NCBI GenBank assembly: GCA_003956705.1
Contig: QZCP01000046.1
Span: 223,605-287,604, forward strand
Direction of reading: 5' to 3'
DNA length: 64,000 bases
DNA from: Brevipalpus yothersi
Lineage: Eukaryota; Arthropoda; Arachnida; Trombidiformes; Tenuipalpidae
Shown here: in pieces, positions 11,901 through 23,720 of the stretch
How the letters are laid out: every line of letters begins with the position of its first letter
Position numbering within the stretch: position 1 is the stretch's first letter
Made by a program: the position numbers and the translations under genes
The notes under the pieces: generated by a model
The model's database searches: none
Told to the model about the DNA's origin: nothing
What the model saw: the letters and a program-made list of their open reading frames with translations, nothing else

Positions 11901-13380
11901 TGTGCATAGCTGTTGTGTTGTAGATGAAACTCGACTGTTGATTGGTTTCGATGATTGCCTTCTCTGCTGTGATTTGGATATCAGTACCTATCGTCGATTA
12001 ACCGCTTCTAAAAGAATTCTACAGTGTTGTTACTCTCCCAATGATCAATTAGTAATAATTCTTGCCGGAAAGCAGAAACATATCAAGCTTATTCCTGTCA
12101 GAGGCTTGGATAATGATGATATTGAATGGATCAAAATACCTGAAACGAAAGGAGCATCTACTTTCGCTTTGGCTAATTCTCCAACCACTACTTATATTTG
12201 TGTTGCCATAAAGAAAACTCTAGTTGTATATGAAATTACTCGAAAGCGTATCCGTTACACAAGTTGGAGAGAGATACAGTCTTCGATGGCCATTCAAACT
12301 CTCTCCATTGTAGGCACTAAGGTCGTTATTGGAACGAAATCAAGTTTCGTTGCATATCAAATCGAAAAGCGTGAAAGTCCACCGTTATGTAAGTATACTC
12401 AGTTCAGATAAGAACTTGACTGGTTCGACTGAAATTCTTTCTTCTATTATAGATCTGGTCAATCAAGAATGTCAAGAGCTTTCATTTTTAATCCAAAATC
12501 CTATTGATGCCCTGCTATGCAGACAGATCAGTGATAACGAATGGATTCTTGTCTTTGCTCGTGAGTTATCTGCCTGATTTCGAATTATTTGTAGATACTT
12601 ATGAGCTTTTCATTTCCTCTCCAGCTTATGGTGTTTACGTTGACTCACATGGTAAACGTACCCGAGCTGTCGAGCTACAGTTTCCATCACAACCTCTATA
12701 CGTTGCTAGTCTGAGAACTGAGCTCGGTGAACGATCATCACTTTTACTGTTAACTTTTTCACTTACTCACATCAATGTTTTCGATCTCCATTCAACTCAA
12801 TGGATTCAGACAATCAACCTTCGAAACACTCGCCCCATGTATCAGCATGGAGAAAATTATTTGATGTGCTTGAGTTGTACAAATGATTCGCCTACCTTAG
12901 TCCAAATTATTCCGGCTGGAGATACCTCTATGCTAATCACTGCAAAGGGTGATGAAACTAAGCCATTCACAATGCATGGTTCCACTGTAGCTCAGCGTAT
13001 AATGCAATCAGCATCCAGAGCTCCTACTGAAGTTCCTCGTAAAGTAAGAAAGCTTCTGAGCTTCAAATTAAATCAAGATCTAATCACTATTTGTATTATA
13101 GAATTCACGAATTCCTATCAGCGGTCCCTCCGATTTTAGCCATGTTTCTCATCTGGGCCCTGGAGAAGGTCCATTTGGTTCGAAAACCAAAATAATTGAC
13201 CGTAAGTTATTGAAACTAGTGAATTTGTCTCAATTTATCTGATTGTTATTTTCTTTGGCAGTTGCCCCGAATTTGCATACCACAGTTCAACCAAAGAGTG
13301 AGGAAAGTATGGTCACTTCACGCAGAGATTCTAATTCAAATTCTAGCAGCCAGTCATCCTTAAGCCCTTTCAAATTTTGA
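7839..13380 (+). CDS. gek: MRCK / genghis khan: Cdc42-binding myotonic dystrophy-related kinase
   Basis: Seven exons (7839-8679, 8990-11715, 11839-12388, 12453-12560, 12625-13043, 13102-13201, 13262-13380) join in phase to 1620 residues; human MRCKalpha has about 1730. The start is the first ATG in the frame. Domains in order: AGC kinase at about 170-440 with GRGAFGKV, catalytic HRDVKPDN (292-299) and DFG; kinase extension; long coiled coil (about 550-880); C1 zinc finger from about 967 (HSFIVRTFVAPLKCFNC); PH domain from about 1035; citron-homology (CNH) propeller from about 1190; and a C-terminal CRIB motif (ISGPSDFSHVSHLGPGEG) near 1553. This is the full architecture of MRCK, which acts below Cdc42 to phosphorylate myosin regulatory light chain/MYPT and remodel cortical actin. 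CRIB separates it from ROCK and Citron. The first intron (8680-8989) interrupts the kinase domain and ends in a long CT tract. Confidence 0.95.
8903..8964. repeat. (CT)n microsatellite inside MRCK intron 1
   Basis: About 31 CT units lie 25 bases before the acceptor ttag at 8986-8989. The tract serves as or sits beside the polypyrimidine tract; conceptual translation through it gives an Ser-Leu repeat that is intronic, not protein. Confidence 0.95.
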
Positions 13381-13806
13381 AGGAGATTTAGCATTTTTTC
13401 CTACAATAACTTTATTTATTTCATCATTGGTTTGTATATTATTTGGCATTATTGTCATACTCTTCTCGACTTTGTCCGCAATTTTTCGTTAATATAACGT
13501 ACCTTAAATTGTTCAAACAAGAGAGCTCAAAATTTACAATAGAAGCATTTTTCACATCTGATATTTGCTCTCCTTATTGTATCGTACAGGCGGTGCATTC
13601 ATTCTTCTCAGCCCATCTAGAGAAGGGAACTCAATTTCAAATTGATTGATCCACACTAATATATTCCTGAGTCTCAATGACTCCTTGATAAATTCAAAAG
13701 GTTTCTAATCTCAAGAAATCTTTGCATTTTTCGGAAAATCGATTTTCGCCTAAAACTCAATCTTATGTTCTTGTTTGGTGAATGATCAGAATCTTAAAAA
13801 AGGTTT
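13381..13806. other. Convergent intergenic region between MRCK and the SLC17 transporter
   Basis: The two genes are transcribed toward each other here. I see only AT-rich 3' flanking sequence and no exon. Confidence 0.55.
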
Positions 13807-15896
13807 TCAGACTTCTAGGGCTTGTTTATTGTTATTGTTGTTTTCTTCATGATTAGTTTTATCTTTGGCTTTGTTTTTGGGTTTTTTGACATCCCTGTTG
13901 AATTCTGGGTCCCATGATTGTAGCTCAGAGCTTCCGAGGAGACAGAATATCAGTCCCCCAAATGCATCTATCACTGCAGTCAAGTAGAAAAGTTTTCCCC
14001 ATATGATGTAATCTTTTGATTCGCCCACAATTTTTGATGTGACCATCGGTACCAAGAATCCAGGAACATTACTTATACAATTCGCAATTCCCATTAAAGT
14101 GCCAGCAAAAGTTGGTGACATATCCACATGATTAACCGATGAGCCTAGATGGATCGATAGAAGTTTTTCAATAATGATTTGAATCTCAATTTCAAAAATT
14201 ACTCTTACCTGATGTCATAGCTCCTTTGAGAGCTGCAGAGGAGATGAAAAGTCCATTCACCAGATAACTATTCTGTCCAACCCATGGAATCATCAGGAAA
14301 CAGCAAGCTGGCCCAAAAGATGCTGTAATGAAAAAATTTTAAATCAAATTCTATCATCAAGACAGGCTTCTCTCTCTTTTCTTCTCATCCAAATTGTTGG
14401 TCAACATAATACTTGGATTTTGATCTGTCCCCTACTCTACAGCATTTTATGCTCATAAAAATCGATTCATTATCCATCTACTCCCTCACCATAATGATAA
14501 TAGATTTTATCAGGTATGCGGGATAGCTTGTCATCAAATTGTTTCGCTCCAATATACAACCGTGAATTACACTGGCAAGATTATCTTGATAAGATGTCAT
14601 TAACAACTCAATTTGACTGATTTTATGGACATATACCAAGTTCATGGGACATTCATGATTATGAATTTGGCTGCCTACTCACCTATTGCGTTGAAAAACT
14701 TTCTGAGAAAAGTTACTGAGAATCTTTGAGTTCTTCGCAATTTATCACAAATGATTGCAAACAGAATAGAGGAAATTGTGCTTCCCACATGAGGTAGAGC
14801 TGAGAGGACTCCATTCTGATGAAAGATAAAATTTTCGAGTTTGATAATCCAAAAATATTTTTTTCACAAGCATTCAGACTTACATCTTGAATTTCAAAGC
14901 CCAAAACTCCAGTCAGATACTCAGGCTGTTGTGTAGCGACCACATAATTTGTCCAAGAAGATGTCAAAGCTGTAGTGATAAGGGCATAAAATGGTATAGA
15001 TGTGGCAATTTTGAATACCGGAAGTGATGGAACCTATGAACGAACATACACGATAGAAAGTTTTGTCAGCAAAATTTGCGTAAAATTCGGGAAAATGTTC
15101 TACTCACCACTCGAGTAATTGTTTTATTACGGCCTTTGTTAATTTCTGCAACTTCTTCAGCAGTGGTTAGTGGATGAGTTTCCGGATTGTTTCGTACCAA
15201 TAGAGTCCAGAAAACAAACCAAATAATTCCAGCGATTCCGATTAAGTAGTAAAGTGATGGCCATCCACCAAGAAAATTTGATGCTGATAAGTAACCACTC
15301 ACAATTTCAATCACCACCAAGCCGATTCCCGATCCACTGTAAATCAGAGATAGTAGTAAACTTCGTTCATTGATCGGAGCCCATCGGGAAAAAAGATTCA
15401 GAACACATGGAAAAGTGACTCCAATGAGTACACCTTGTGCAAATCGGAGACCAGCGGCCGGATATACACCATACTGGGCTGCAAACGGAAATAGAAAGGA
15501 TAGAACACAACCAAGCATAATCGCAGGACCCAATATCATTCGAGATCCAATGAATTCACTGATACGTCCGGAAGGTAGCTGGAGTATAATGTAACCATAG
15601 AAGAATGATCCTTGGACAAAATTTCGTGTGACATGATCCCATATGATCACCTCATGTGTGGCGATCGTTGGAGCCACTATTATATTGGACGTATTCAATC
15701 TGTTCGGTTCTTCTTCGCTCGTGTTACCGTTAACTGGTGTCGATATCAAGATGTTGGTAAAGTTTTCCGGTAAAACACCAGCACCAGTCATCGCGACCAG
15801 GGTTACATTGGTCACATTTTTGATGCAATGGTTCAAAAAGATGGCAAAAAAAGCAGCTAACGCGACAACATATCGAATTCGAACATTACAGGCCAT
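13807..15896 (-). CDS. SLC17-family (sialin / phosphate cotransporter-like) membrane transporter
   Basis: Five exons on the minus strand: 15896-15108, 15033-14884, 14815-14683, 14322-14209, 14144-13807. All junctions are GT...AG with consistent phase, giving 507 residues and about 12 membrane spans, the normal size for SLC17. The N-terminus begins with span 1 directly after MACNVRIRYV. The glycosylated first loop holds several N-x-S/T sites (NVTLVAMT, NFTN, NTSEEE). Family landmarks are FYGYIILQLPSGRISEFIGS, with the G-R motif after span 2, and GVTFPCVLNLFSRWAPINER after span 4. Members export or import organic anions and phosphate (sialin, vesicular glutamate and ATP carriers, insect phosphate cotransporters), often on lysosomes or apical membranes. 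The C-terminal tail is Lys/Asn-rich. Substrate cannot be assigned from sequence alone. Introns are 63-360 bp; the longest (14323-14682) shows no other feature. Confidence 0.9.
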
Positions 15897-16661
15897 GATT
15901 GGTGAGGATTAATTTTGAACAGAATTGTCCAGACTTGGATGCTTGTGTTCAATCCTTTCCCACCGATGATCCAGCCTGGAATGGTCTGAATGGGACGAGA
16001 GATACTTTTATCTTCATCACTATCTTCATGAATGTCTATTGTTCTTGGATGGTTCGAAAAAGATTAACCTCCCAATCAGCACCAGAATCACAGGGGATCA
16101 GCAGCATGTGGAAAGCTTCTATCAGTGTTAATTGCTATGATCTGCCTAACAAATCAATCCCAATGAATTGTATCGGTGAACTTTTTGTGTACTTTTTTGC
16201 TTTGAAGATGATTAATTTTTACTGGAAAAAAGTTATCAGATCATGTAATGGAAAGAATTTATTCCACAAACACTAATCACATATGGTTGAGTTCGTGATC
16301 TCTCCCTCTCTCTTTCTCTTTTATCAACTGATATGACTTACATACTACACGATATCTGATGCCCACAAAATAATCAATTGAATTTGAAACTGATTGTATT
16401 TTCATTATGAATTTCGGAGGTCCAAAGTACTCGACGAAAAGTAAACATTGTATTTTACCTAGCTGTAAATCAAAATGAGTGGCTGAATAGGTAATTCGTC
16501 CACTAGAATTTTTCTGAGGAAGAATCAGAATCAAAAAAGAGAAACAGAAATGCATCGATCTCTCCATCAAATTTTTCGGATTCAGGTTCATGAACACAAT
16601 CTGACTCTACACATAACACGTAACATGTTCTAACTGACGATAATGCAAAAAAGGCAAAAGT
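15897..16661. other. Region upstream of the SLC17 gene, before tRNA-Tyr
   Basis: Contains an open frame at 15899-16276 (+) overlapping the SLC17 leader, and a minus-strand frame beginning near 16564 with a hydrophobic start (MERSMHFCFSFLILILP). Neither has a recognisable domain or a convincing partner exon, so I do not call genes. The region probably holds the SLC17 promoter. Confidence 0.4.
16647..16659 (-). terminator. RNA polymerase III terminator of tRNA-Tyr
   Basis: On the minus strand the tRNA 3' end is followed within about 3 bases by T4 (16656-16659) and then T6 (16647-16652), as expected for Pol III release. Confidence 0.7.
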
Positions 16662-16752
16662 TTCCGACGAGCCGGATTCGAACCAGCGACCTAAGGATAA
16701 CTACTTCAGTGAAACTACAGTCCTCCGCTCTACCAACTGAGCTATCGTCGGA
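16662..16752 (-). tRNA. tRNA-Tyr(GTA): tRNA-Tyr (anticodon GUA) with a 16-nt intron
   Basis: The minus strand folds as a cloverleaf: acceptor arms TCCGACG (16752-16746) and CGTCGGA (16669-16663) pair perfectly, with discriminator A at 16662. The D arm is AGCTCAGTTGGTAGAGC, the anticodon arm GAGGACTGTAG...ATCCTT, and the T arm GCTGGTTCGAATCCGGC, which includes the B box. The anticodon GTA marks tyrosine. A 16-base intron (16714-16699) follows the base 3' of the anticodon, the standard intron site in eukaryotic tRNA-Tyr genes. Mature length would be 75 before CCA addition. Confidence 0.97.
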
Positions 16753-17620
16753 ACATGTCAGTTTGCTCATTAATTGCTCTATATAATCGTAATTCAATTG
16801 AATATACACCAAAAAGTTCATCATCGAAATCATATGATCATCATCTGAATGTGTATACCATAGAAGTCAATATTAAACCTCCTCTGATCTTGATGATATT
16901 CGATCCATACCAATCAGACCGCATACTGTATTTCTTCGTAAGCCTGTGTCACCTTTCTTGAGTGGGCCAAAAAAATTTTTCATCCAAAAAAATTATCAAG
17001 TATACACCAGCATCATCATCATCATTGACCTTGAATTGTTCCTATTACTACTATTGCTGCTGCTGCTAAAGTTGTGTGTGTTTGCGTGCTACTGTAACAC
17101 TGTCTCTTTCATCAGTGTTGTCCTTGACTTGAAAAATTTACTAGAGAATCATCTAGAGAAGAATCTCTCTCTAGTAGTTCATATCTGCTTCTCATATCTC
17201 TCAGGCGACTTGGTTTTCTTTTCATTAAAGAATTATCATTATCATTATTGACTGATCGATTCTCTTCACTCTCTCTTCTCTCAGGTAAGTGAGATTGACT
17301 CTTCACTTGATTACTTAATCGAATATCAAGTTGAATGAGACTTCTTCCTTCTCTCTCTCATGTGTGTACATACACACTTTGACTGATCTCAGCACGCTTC
17401 TTGTGTGTGGTTAAACACTTCTTTCTTTTCCGATCATCATGATGATTTAAAAGAGCGTATACATGATACAATTTATCATCTCTCCTTTTCTCTTCCATCA
17501 TCATCAGGCTAATACAGACCACTTTCACTTTGACGGGTTGCTCTCAATCATCATTCGTGTTGCCTTGTTGTCTGTTTAATTTGTGTGTGGATTTGTTCGT
17601 TACGATTTAATCTGATCATC
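16753..17620. other. Upstream region of malate dehydrogenase
   Basis: No coding exon seen. CT/TG-rich short repeats and ATC repeats are present. The last bases before the ATG (ctgatcatcATG) form the MDH leader. Confidence 0.5.
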
Positions 17621-18604
17621 ATGTCTTGCTCTAAACCAATTCGAGTTCTGTTGACCGGTGCAGCTGGACAAATTGCATACTCATTGATACCGTTAATATG
17701 TAAAGGTGATGTTTTTGGTACCAGCCAGCCGGTAATTCTTCATCTACTCGATATACCGATGATGAAAAAGGTACTCGATGGTGTTGTGTGTGAAATTCAA
17801 GATTGTACTTATCCATTGGTACACGATGTGATTGCCACGGTTGATGAGGATGAAGCCTTTAAATCGATTGATGCCGCTTTCTTGGTCGGTGCTATGCCAC
17901 GAAAACAGGGAATGGAACGTAAAGATTTACTGTCAGCAAATGTCAAAATATTTGCATCTCAGGGTAAAGCGTTGGCAAATCATTCTAATCCTAATGTTAA
18001 AGTTTTGGTTGTCGGTAATCCAGCCAATACGAATGCATTGATTTGTGCCCACTTTGCGGCACCCAAAATTCCATCATGCAATATAACCGCAATGACTCGG
18101 CTTGATCAAAATCGAGCCACTGGTCAGCTTGCTTTACAACACAAAGTACCAGTGTCCAGTATTAAGGATGTCTTTATTTGGGGTAATCACAGTTCAACAC
18201 AATTTCCCGATGTGAGTCGAGCTAAATCAAATGGTCAAGCGTTACCATTTAAGGGACATGATGATGCGTTCATCGAGATGATACAGAAGAGAGGAGCAAC
18301 CGTGATCAATCTTCGCGGTTTATCATCAGCAATGTCTGCTGCCAAAGCTGCCGGTGATCACATGCGAGATTGGTGGTGTGGTACAGCTGATATGGTGTCC
18401 ATGGGTGTAGTATCTGATGGCAATAAGTATGGTGTACCGGAAGGACTTGTATACAGTTTTCCGTGTACAGTTTCGGATAGACAATGGAAAATTGTCAATG
18501 ATTTGCCACTGGACGATACAGCTAAATCAAAGTTGGAAATAACTTCCAAAGAGCTTCAAGAGGAGAAAAGTGAAGCGATGGCAGCTACTCAAGGAAATCT
18601 TTGA
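17621..18604 (+). CDS. Mdh1: Cytosolic malate dehydrogenase
   Basis: One uninterrupted exon of 327 residues; human MDH1 is 334. The start is the ATG at 17621 (MSCSKPIRVLLTGAAGQIAY); there is no upstream in-frame ATG. The Rossmann glycine motif TGAAGQIA binds NAD. The mobile active-site loop carries the substrate arginines in GAMPRKQGMERKD; MTRLDQNRA is next to the subunit interface; the catalytic histidine is in WGNHSSTQFPD. The enzyme interconverts malate and oxaloacetate with NAD(H) in the cytosol, feeding the malate-aspartate shuttle. There is no mitochondrial presequence, and GAAGQIAYSL with WGNH identifies the cytosolic rather than mitochondrial family. Absence of introns matches other intron-poor genes in this window (ceramidase, Mnt), so it is not in itself evidence of a retrocopy. 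Confidence 0.97.
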   Translation: MSCSKPIRVLLTGAAGQIAYSLIPLICKGDVFGTSQPVILHLLDIPMMKKVLDGVVCEIQDCTYPLVHDVIATVDEDEAFKSIDAAFLVGAMPRKQGMERKDLLSANVKIFASQGKALANHSNPNVKVLVVGNPANTNALICAHFAAPKIPSCNITAMTRLDQNRATGQLALQHKVPVSSIKDVFIWGNHSSTQFPDVSRAKSNGQALPFKGHDDAFIEMIQKRGATVINLRGLSSAMSAAKAAGDHMRDWWCGTADMVSMGVVSDGNKYGVPEGLVYSFPCTVSDRQWKIVNDLPLDDTAKSKLEITSKELQEEKSEAMAATQGNL

Positions 18605-19419
18605 GAGATTAGAAATATGTTAATTGAAACGTTTTTCCGGGTAACACTTCGGGTATCCATATCGATTGGTAGCTCATACACTTTTCCGATTGAACAATTA
18701 TTTTATTGGCTGGTTTTGTTGACATCTCGTTGGCATCAATATTTTTCTTGTTAATTAGGTTCTTTATCAAGCCTTTAGGGCTAGTAATAATAACGCGACA
18801 TCCGATGAATACATCTTTATTTTGGTGTGTTGAAACCTACATGTGATCAAACTTTAAATCCTTATTTTCATAATCTGAGTAACTCACAAACAATGAGTAG
18901 TTCCAATAATCAAAAGAAGCATAACATGAAAAAAACAAAAAAAAATCTTCAAATTCTTTTTTCATTTCAATTGTTCGTTGCTGAAGGAGAGACATCAAGA
19001 ACCATTCTTTCCAGAATAGAAGATATTTCTGCTTCCAATAGAGGTTGTTGGTTCGAAAAAGCTCATGAACGGACAAAAAAGTATGAATTCTAATATGATG
19101 AATGAGTTGCTGGTAGAGAAAAATACACGTCATGATTGCTATTGTTGATGGCTGTCTTAAGTACGAGATGGATATCTATCATGATAGAGGAAATAGTATG
19201 AATACAGCTATTGAAAACAATCCGGAAAGCCGGGTGTTTTGAAAGTGATAGCTGTTGGAAAAAAACGGGGATCAAGATATCGAGTGGTAATCAATTAGGG
19301 CATAATGATGGAACGCAATAAAAAGGATGTACAAAGTTGAACAATTAATGTGTCAAGACGTTTGTTCAAAGGATGAGACCACAGTAGTTGCGGATGAAAC
19401 ACTTGGTAATCCCCAAAAA
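18605..19419. other. Convergent intergenic region between Mdh1 and the DMAC1-like gene
   Basis: AT-rich, A-runs near 18930-18950, no supported exon. Overlapping short frames on both strands at 18827-19275 have no domain. Confidence 0.5.
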
Positions 19420-19752
19420 TTATCTCTTTTTTTGATCAAACATCATTAAACTATCCGGTATTCTTTGATTTAACAATCTAGACAATCCTAAGCCACTTAA
19501 GAGAACACCAGCGATAACGATAAGTGCAGCATGAAGTTTTTTCCGAATCAAATTGGCATGTGAAACTTTTCGCGCTTGTAGCATGGTATATAAACCCAAA
19601 AAAGCGAGACCACCACCAGAAATAATACGGCATGATAGACAATCTTCTTGCTTTTGAACATTCTTATTGTTCTTTCGATTTTGATACTCATCCCATGGTG
19701 TAGTCTTTTTCTCTCGACCATTAAAAACTTCTGTTATCTTGGTGATTACCAT
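19420..19752 (-). CDS. Small DMAC1/TMEM261-like (DUF4536) mitochondrial membrane protein
   Basis: Single exon of 110 residues on the minus strand. A conserved-looking DCLSCRIISGGGLAFLGLY segment carries a CxxC pair at the start of a first membrane span, and a second hydrophobic span follows (LIVIAGVLLSGLGLSRLL). This layout resembles DMAC1 (TMEM261, DUF4536), a small inner-membrane protein needed to assemble the distal part of the complex I membrane arm. The N-terminus is basic and polar with no obvious cleavable presequence. The match is from the short cysteine motif plus two-span topology, so other small two-span mitochondrial proteins remain possible. Confidence 0.6.
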   Translation of the reverse strand: MVITKITEVFNGREKKTTPWDEYQNRKNNKNVQKQEDCLSCRIISGGGLAFLGLYTMLQARKVSHANLIRKKLHAALIVIAGVLLSGLGLSRLLNQRIPDSLMMFDQKKR

Positions 19753-20573
19753 TTTTATCTCTCTTCTTTTTCCGAATGGCTAGCAAACTTCCACTGAATC
19801 ACTTTCACTGAAAGAGTTTCTTTCAAATGATATCTATAAATAATCAAGCGAAAAGAAAAACACAATCGACAATAATTATTAATGATCAAGAATTGGATCA
19901 AAATTTAAACACACAATCCACACTATTCACATGTACACACACATGTGCTCAATCAATATTATCATTTCAATTCTCAACAAACACCGCACACAATTATTTA
20001 ACACACTCATAAAGTTAACCCTGAACACTTACATCAAAATGTTTACAGTTCAACGACAATTAAACAGAGTAACCAGTAAAATCACCAAAGTATGTATTCC
20101 TGTAAGTATAATTCATCTACCCAAAACAAGCTCAATTTCAAATTCTTCCATAGAAGAATCAAACATGTAAACATTACACTTTTCATCATGAAAAAAGGTG
20201 TTGATTCTGCGTTTCAGCCTTTTTTCTCTCTCAAGTGAAGTGTCTAATGAAAAGATTATTATTATTATTACATAGGTCTATGTCTGTGGCTCTGACACAC
20301 ACAGTTTGATGATTAATTAGATTGTAGAGAGTATGATGATAATAATCGATCAAAACTTAACCATATTGTAAATTTTTCATCTTGTGTGTGTGTACTGTGT
20401 ATGTTTTATTACCACCAAGTTATGTGAGAACAAGATGTGATGATGTCAAGTGTTAAGTGTTGATGAAGGATTCATCATCAAAAAAAATTGAGTGATTATT
20501 GTTGGTGATCAGTTTTGGGGGCAAAAATATTGGTTTTCGGTTTGGGTTTTTTCTGTTTGGGATTCATGGTGAA
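19753..20573. other. Divergent intergenic region between the DMAC1-like and LAP genes
   Basis: Shared upstream region of two genes transcribed apart. AT-rich with a short ATT trinucleotide run (about 20258-20272) and TG-rich stretches; no supported exon. Confidence 0.5.
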
Positions 20574-23481
20574 ATGAATCTATGGAAATCTTGCTACTGC
20601 CTTGGTCCATGTTTTAAGAGCTGTAAAACAACCATTTTCACCAGCTCAAGTGATCATGAATTGGAAACGAAAGTATTAGATTTCAGTCATTCCAATTTAT
20701 CGGAGGTACCAAATGATGTGTTCATATTGGAAAGATCTCTTGAAGAATTAATACTTGACAGTAATTCAATACGAGATTTACCGCGTACATTGTTCCATTG
20801 TACTGGTCTACGTAAATTGTCCATTTCGGACAATGAAATCGAAATAATTCCATCCGCCATATCATCACTGGTATACCTTAAACATCTTGACATCAGTCGT
20901 AACAGTTTATTGAGTATACCGGAAAATATTAAGTGTCTCAAGTGCCTTATATTTCTTGATTGCTCAGTGAATCCATTGAAAAAATTGCCCGATGCTTCAA
21001 CTCAACTTGTCAATTTACAATACATTTACCTTAATGACACGTTACTTGATTATCTCCCAGCAAATTTTGGCAGGTAATTACATGTACATGGATTAACATC
21101 CAATTTTTTGCTATGAAAGGAGAGAAATTTTGTCATCAAATCATTTCTATTTCCTTAATGAAATTTTTCCTCTCTGTTACCTATTTTGGATAGATTGTGC
21201 CGGTTAAAGATTGTTGAGCTCAGAGAAAATAATCTCATGACACTACCCAAATCAATATCACGTTTGATTCAATCGGAACGTTTTGATATTGGACAGAATA
21301 GCTTTATTGAATTTCCCGAAGTTTTATCCTCTTTACCCAACTTATCAGAATTATGGTGTGACGCTAACAGGATATCCATTGTACCAGAGGTAACAAAATT
21401 TTGTGTTCATTATCATTGATTAATCCGAATTTCCAAATTCATAGGCAATTGGTAATCTCAAAAAGTTAACTTATTTTGATGCCAGCAACAACTGTATCAA
21501 CGATGTCTCTCAATTACTGGGTAATTGTACTGCGCTCACCGATCTGATTCTCTCTCTCAATAAGATATCTCAACTCCCCGATACACTTTGCAATTTAAAG
21601 AATCTAACCTATTTGAGGTTAGATGAAAATGACCTCATAACTTTGCCTCAGAACATTGGAGAGTAAGAATTTTGTTGCTAGTTTATGCTCAATTTTACAC
21701 TAATTGATTTTTGATTATCTAGGCTCTCGGCTCTTCAAGAGTTAGTGATCAACAATAATCTCATTGAAAATCTCCCTGAAACTATTGGTTTCCTCCGGAA
21801 TCTCCACACTTTTATTGCTGATTGTAATCAGATCAAATCTCTACCTTCAACAATCTGCAGTTGTACTCGTTTACGTATTCTTTCACTATCGTCTAATGAG
21901 CTCTCCTATTTACCGGATGATATTGGACATCTGTCGAATTTGAAAGTTTTAAATCTTCGCTGTAATCAACTTCGATATTTACCACTGAGTTTCGCCAAAA
22001 TCGTTGGTCTTCGGACTCTATGGTTATCTGAAAATCAACAAAAACCCATAATGAGACTTCAAACTGATTTTGATGAGGCAACAAGGAAGAAAGTATTAAC
22101 CTGCTTTCTTCTACCTCAACAACCTTCTTACAGTATTGATGGCGCGTATCTCAGTGATCAAGAAGAGTCTGGCTCTAGGGGAGACAGATCATCAACTCAA
22201 AGTAATAGGATCAAATTTTGTACATCGGAAGGCAAGAAAGGTGATGATCTTGATGATCGACTGTCCGCCAAACTTGTTAGAAATCCAACACCTTATCCCA
22301 AAGAATTGAAGAAAAATGCTAGACACGTTCGCAATCTTGCTTTGAGGAAGCGAGATTCATTAACTACCGGTGAAGAAGGCTCTACAGGTGAGATGATTGA
22401 GGCAAACATCACTCCTGGCCAGTCTCAGGAACAGTCTAGTCAAGTGTCCACCATCAGAGAGGCCAAAATGAAAGCCCTCAAAGACGACTCAACGACCCCA
22501 GGTGGAACATCTTTTATCAATCAATCGCCTTATGCTTCTCAATCCTCTTCAACTGTATCTAGAGAAAGAATTGATACAAGTAACATTAATCCAGCTTTTC
22601 AGCCTGACAAGCCACAACATTCCAACGAAATTCACTCTTCTTCACCAACAATGATCCATCAGAAATCATCGAATAGCGAAACTTTTACCCACAACCAGCA
22701 TCTCTCTAGTCCTTTGAGGCATTTATCTACTATTCGTCCAACCACAGATGATGATCGAGGATATCGAAGTGATCAAGAAATTCATCAAGCAGCACTCGAA
22801 CAAAAAGAACGTCATCCCTCTGGTTACTCTAGTGATTACGACTTCTCAGTTACACCATTAGCTAGAGGACTGCGGAGAACATCCCTTCAATTTCATGAAA
22901 CTCATCCAACTTATTCCACTCATCATCCGAATGATCCGCGATCTCATACTCCAGAGAATTTCGGTATCGGCTTTGAGGCTCCTCTTATAAGGAGTGTCCA
23001 TCGAACATCAAGCTCACCTCTTCAGTCTGAAGGACTACCAACAACACATTCCATGGCAATATCGCACAGTGAAGCTCAGAAACAGATCAATTCGCAAGGT
23101 GCATCGTCGTCCCCGTCTCCACTCATGTATAATGTTCCCTCGAATTATTATGGAACATGGAGACGTGGAGGATCTGCCACTTCGTTCCCATCACGGCCAA
23201 GCTATCAAAGTGCACCTTCTCAAGTGATATTCCAACAGCTCACAATGGGCAGGCAACATCCTTCCCATGATGGAAGCACATATTATGGATCAAATTTTGA
23301 AAACAAAGGAAACTCATTACCTCGTGGATTTTCCTCTCTCGTGTCCCCAAGACACATGGTCAATAGAACATTCGATGAGAACATTCCACCTTTCGATAAA
23401 TCTTACATGAGAGACCAAAATCAAGCCATGTTTTCTAATCCCTCCCATCATCAATCTCAAACCAGTAAGACTGATAGTTAA
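20574..23481 (+). CDS. LAP-family leucine-rich-repeat polarity protein (Erbin/LRRC7/Lap1-like), apparently without PDZ
   Basis: Four exons (20574-21073, 21194-21389, 21445-21662, 21723-23481) join in phase to 890 residues. The N-terminus is Cys-rich (WKSCYCLGPCFKSC), like the palmitoylated N-terminus of Erbin and Densin. About 16 leucine-rich repeats fill residues 30-400, closely following Erbin/LRRC7 (ENIKCLKCLIFLDCSVNP, LDYLPANFGRLCRLKIVEL). The LAP-specific tail of the LRR domain follows (LWLSENQQKPIMRLQTDFDE and TCFLLPQQPSYS). The remaining ~490 residues are Ser/Thr/Gln-rich and disordered. LAP proteins sit at basolateral junctions and organise polarity and receptor traffic. Known family members usually end in a PDZ domain; none is visible before the stop or in the next kilobase. 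A possible donor (cca|gtaaga) at 23465 could bypass the stop in another isoform. Confidence 0.88.
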
Positions 23482-23720
23482 TCTTGCCAAGTCCGCTAGA
23501 CATGCAAAATTTTAAGCAATTTTTGAATACACTATTATACGGAATACTTGCCAATCAATTCTCTTATTTTAAAATGTCTCAACAATTTTCGGGTGCTTCT
23601 ATGTATTGATTGTTTTTTCATTTTATTTTTTTTCTCTCTATTAATTGTTCTTCACCTGCTGAAAACATAGCAATTTATCATCAAGTTTTGTTTGCCACTT
23701 CTAGAAATGTTACCGCCTTC

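Noticed and set aside
15899..16276. 125-codon plus-strand open frame next to the SLC17 start
   Set aside because: No domain, no splice context, and it lies in the leader/promoter of the minus-strand transporter.
16277..16597. Minus-strand frame with a hydrophobic N-terminus
   Set aside because: A possible secreted first exon (donor-like cagctag|gtaaaa), but no second exon could be found before the SLC17 gene.
17621..18604. Intronless malate dehydrogenase as a possible retrocopy
   Set aside because: Full-length, intact motifs, no poly(A) remnant, and several other genes here are also intronless, so it is probably the normal gene.
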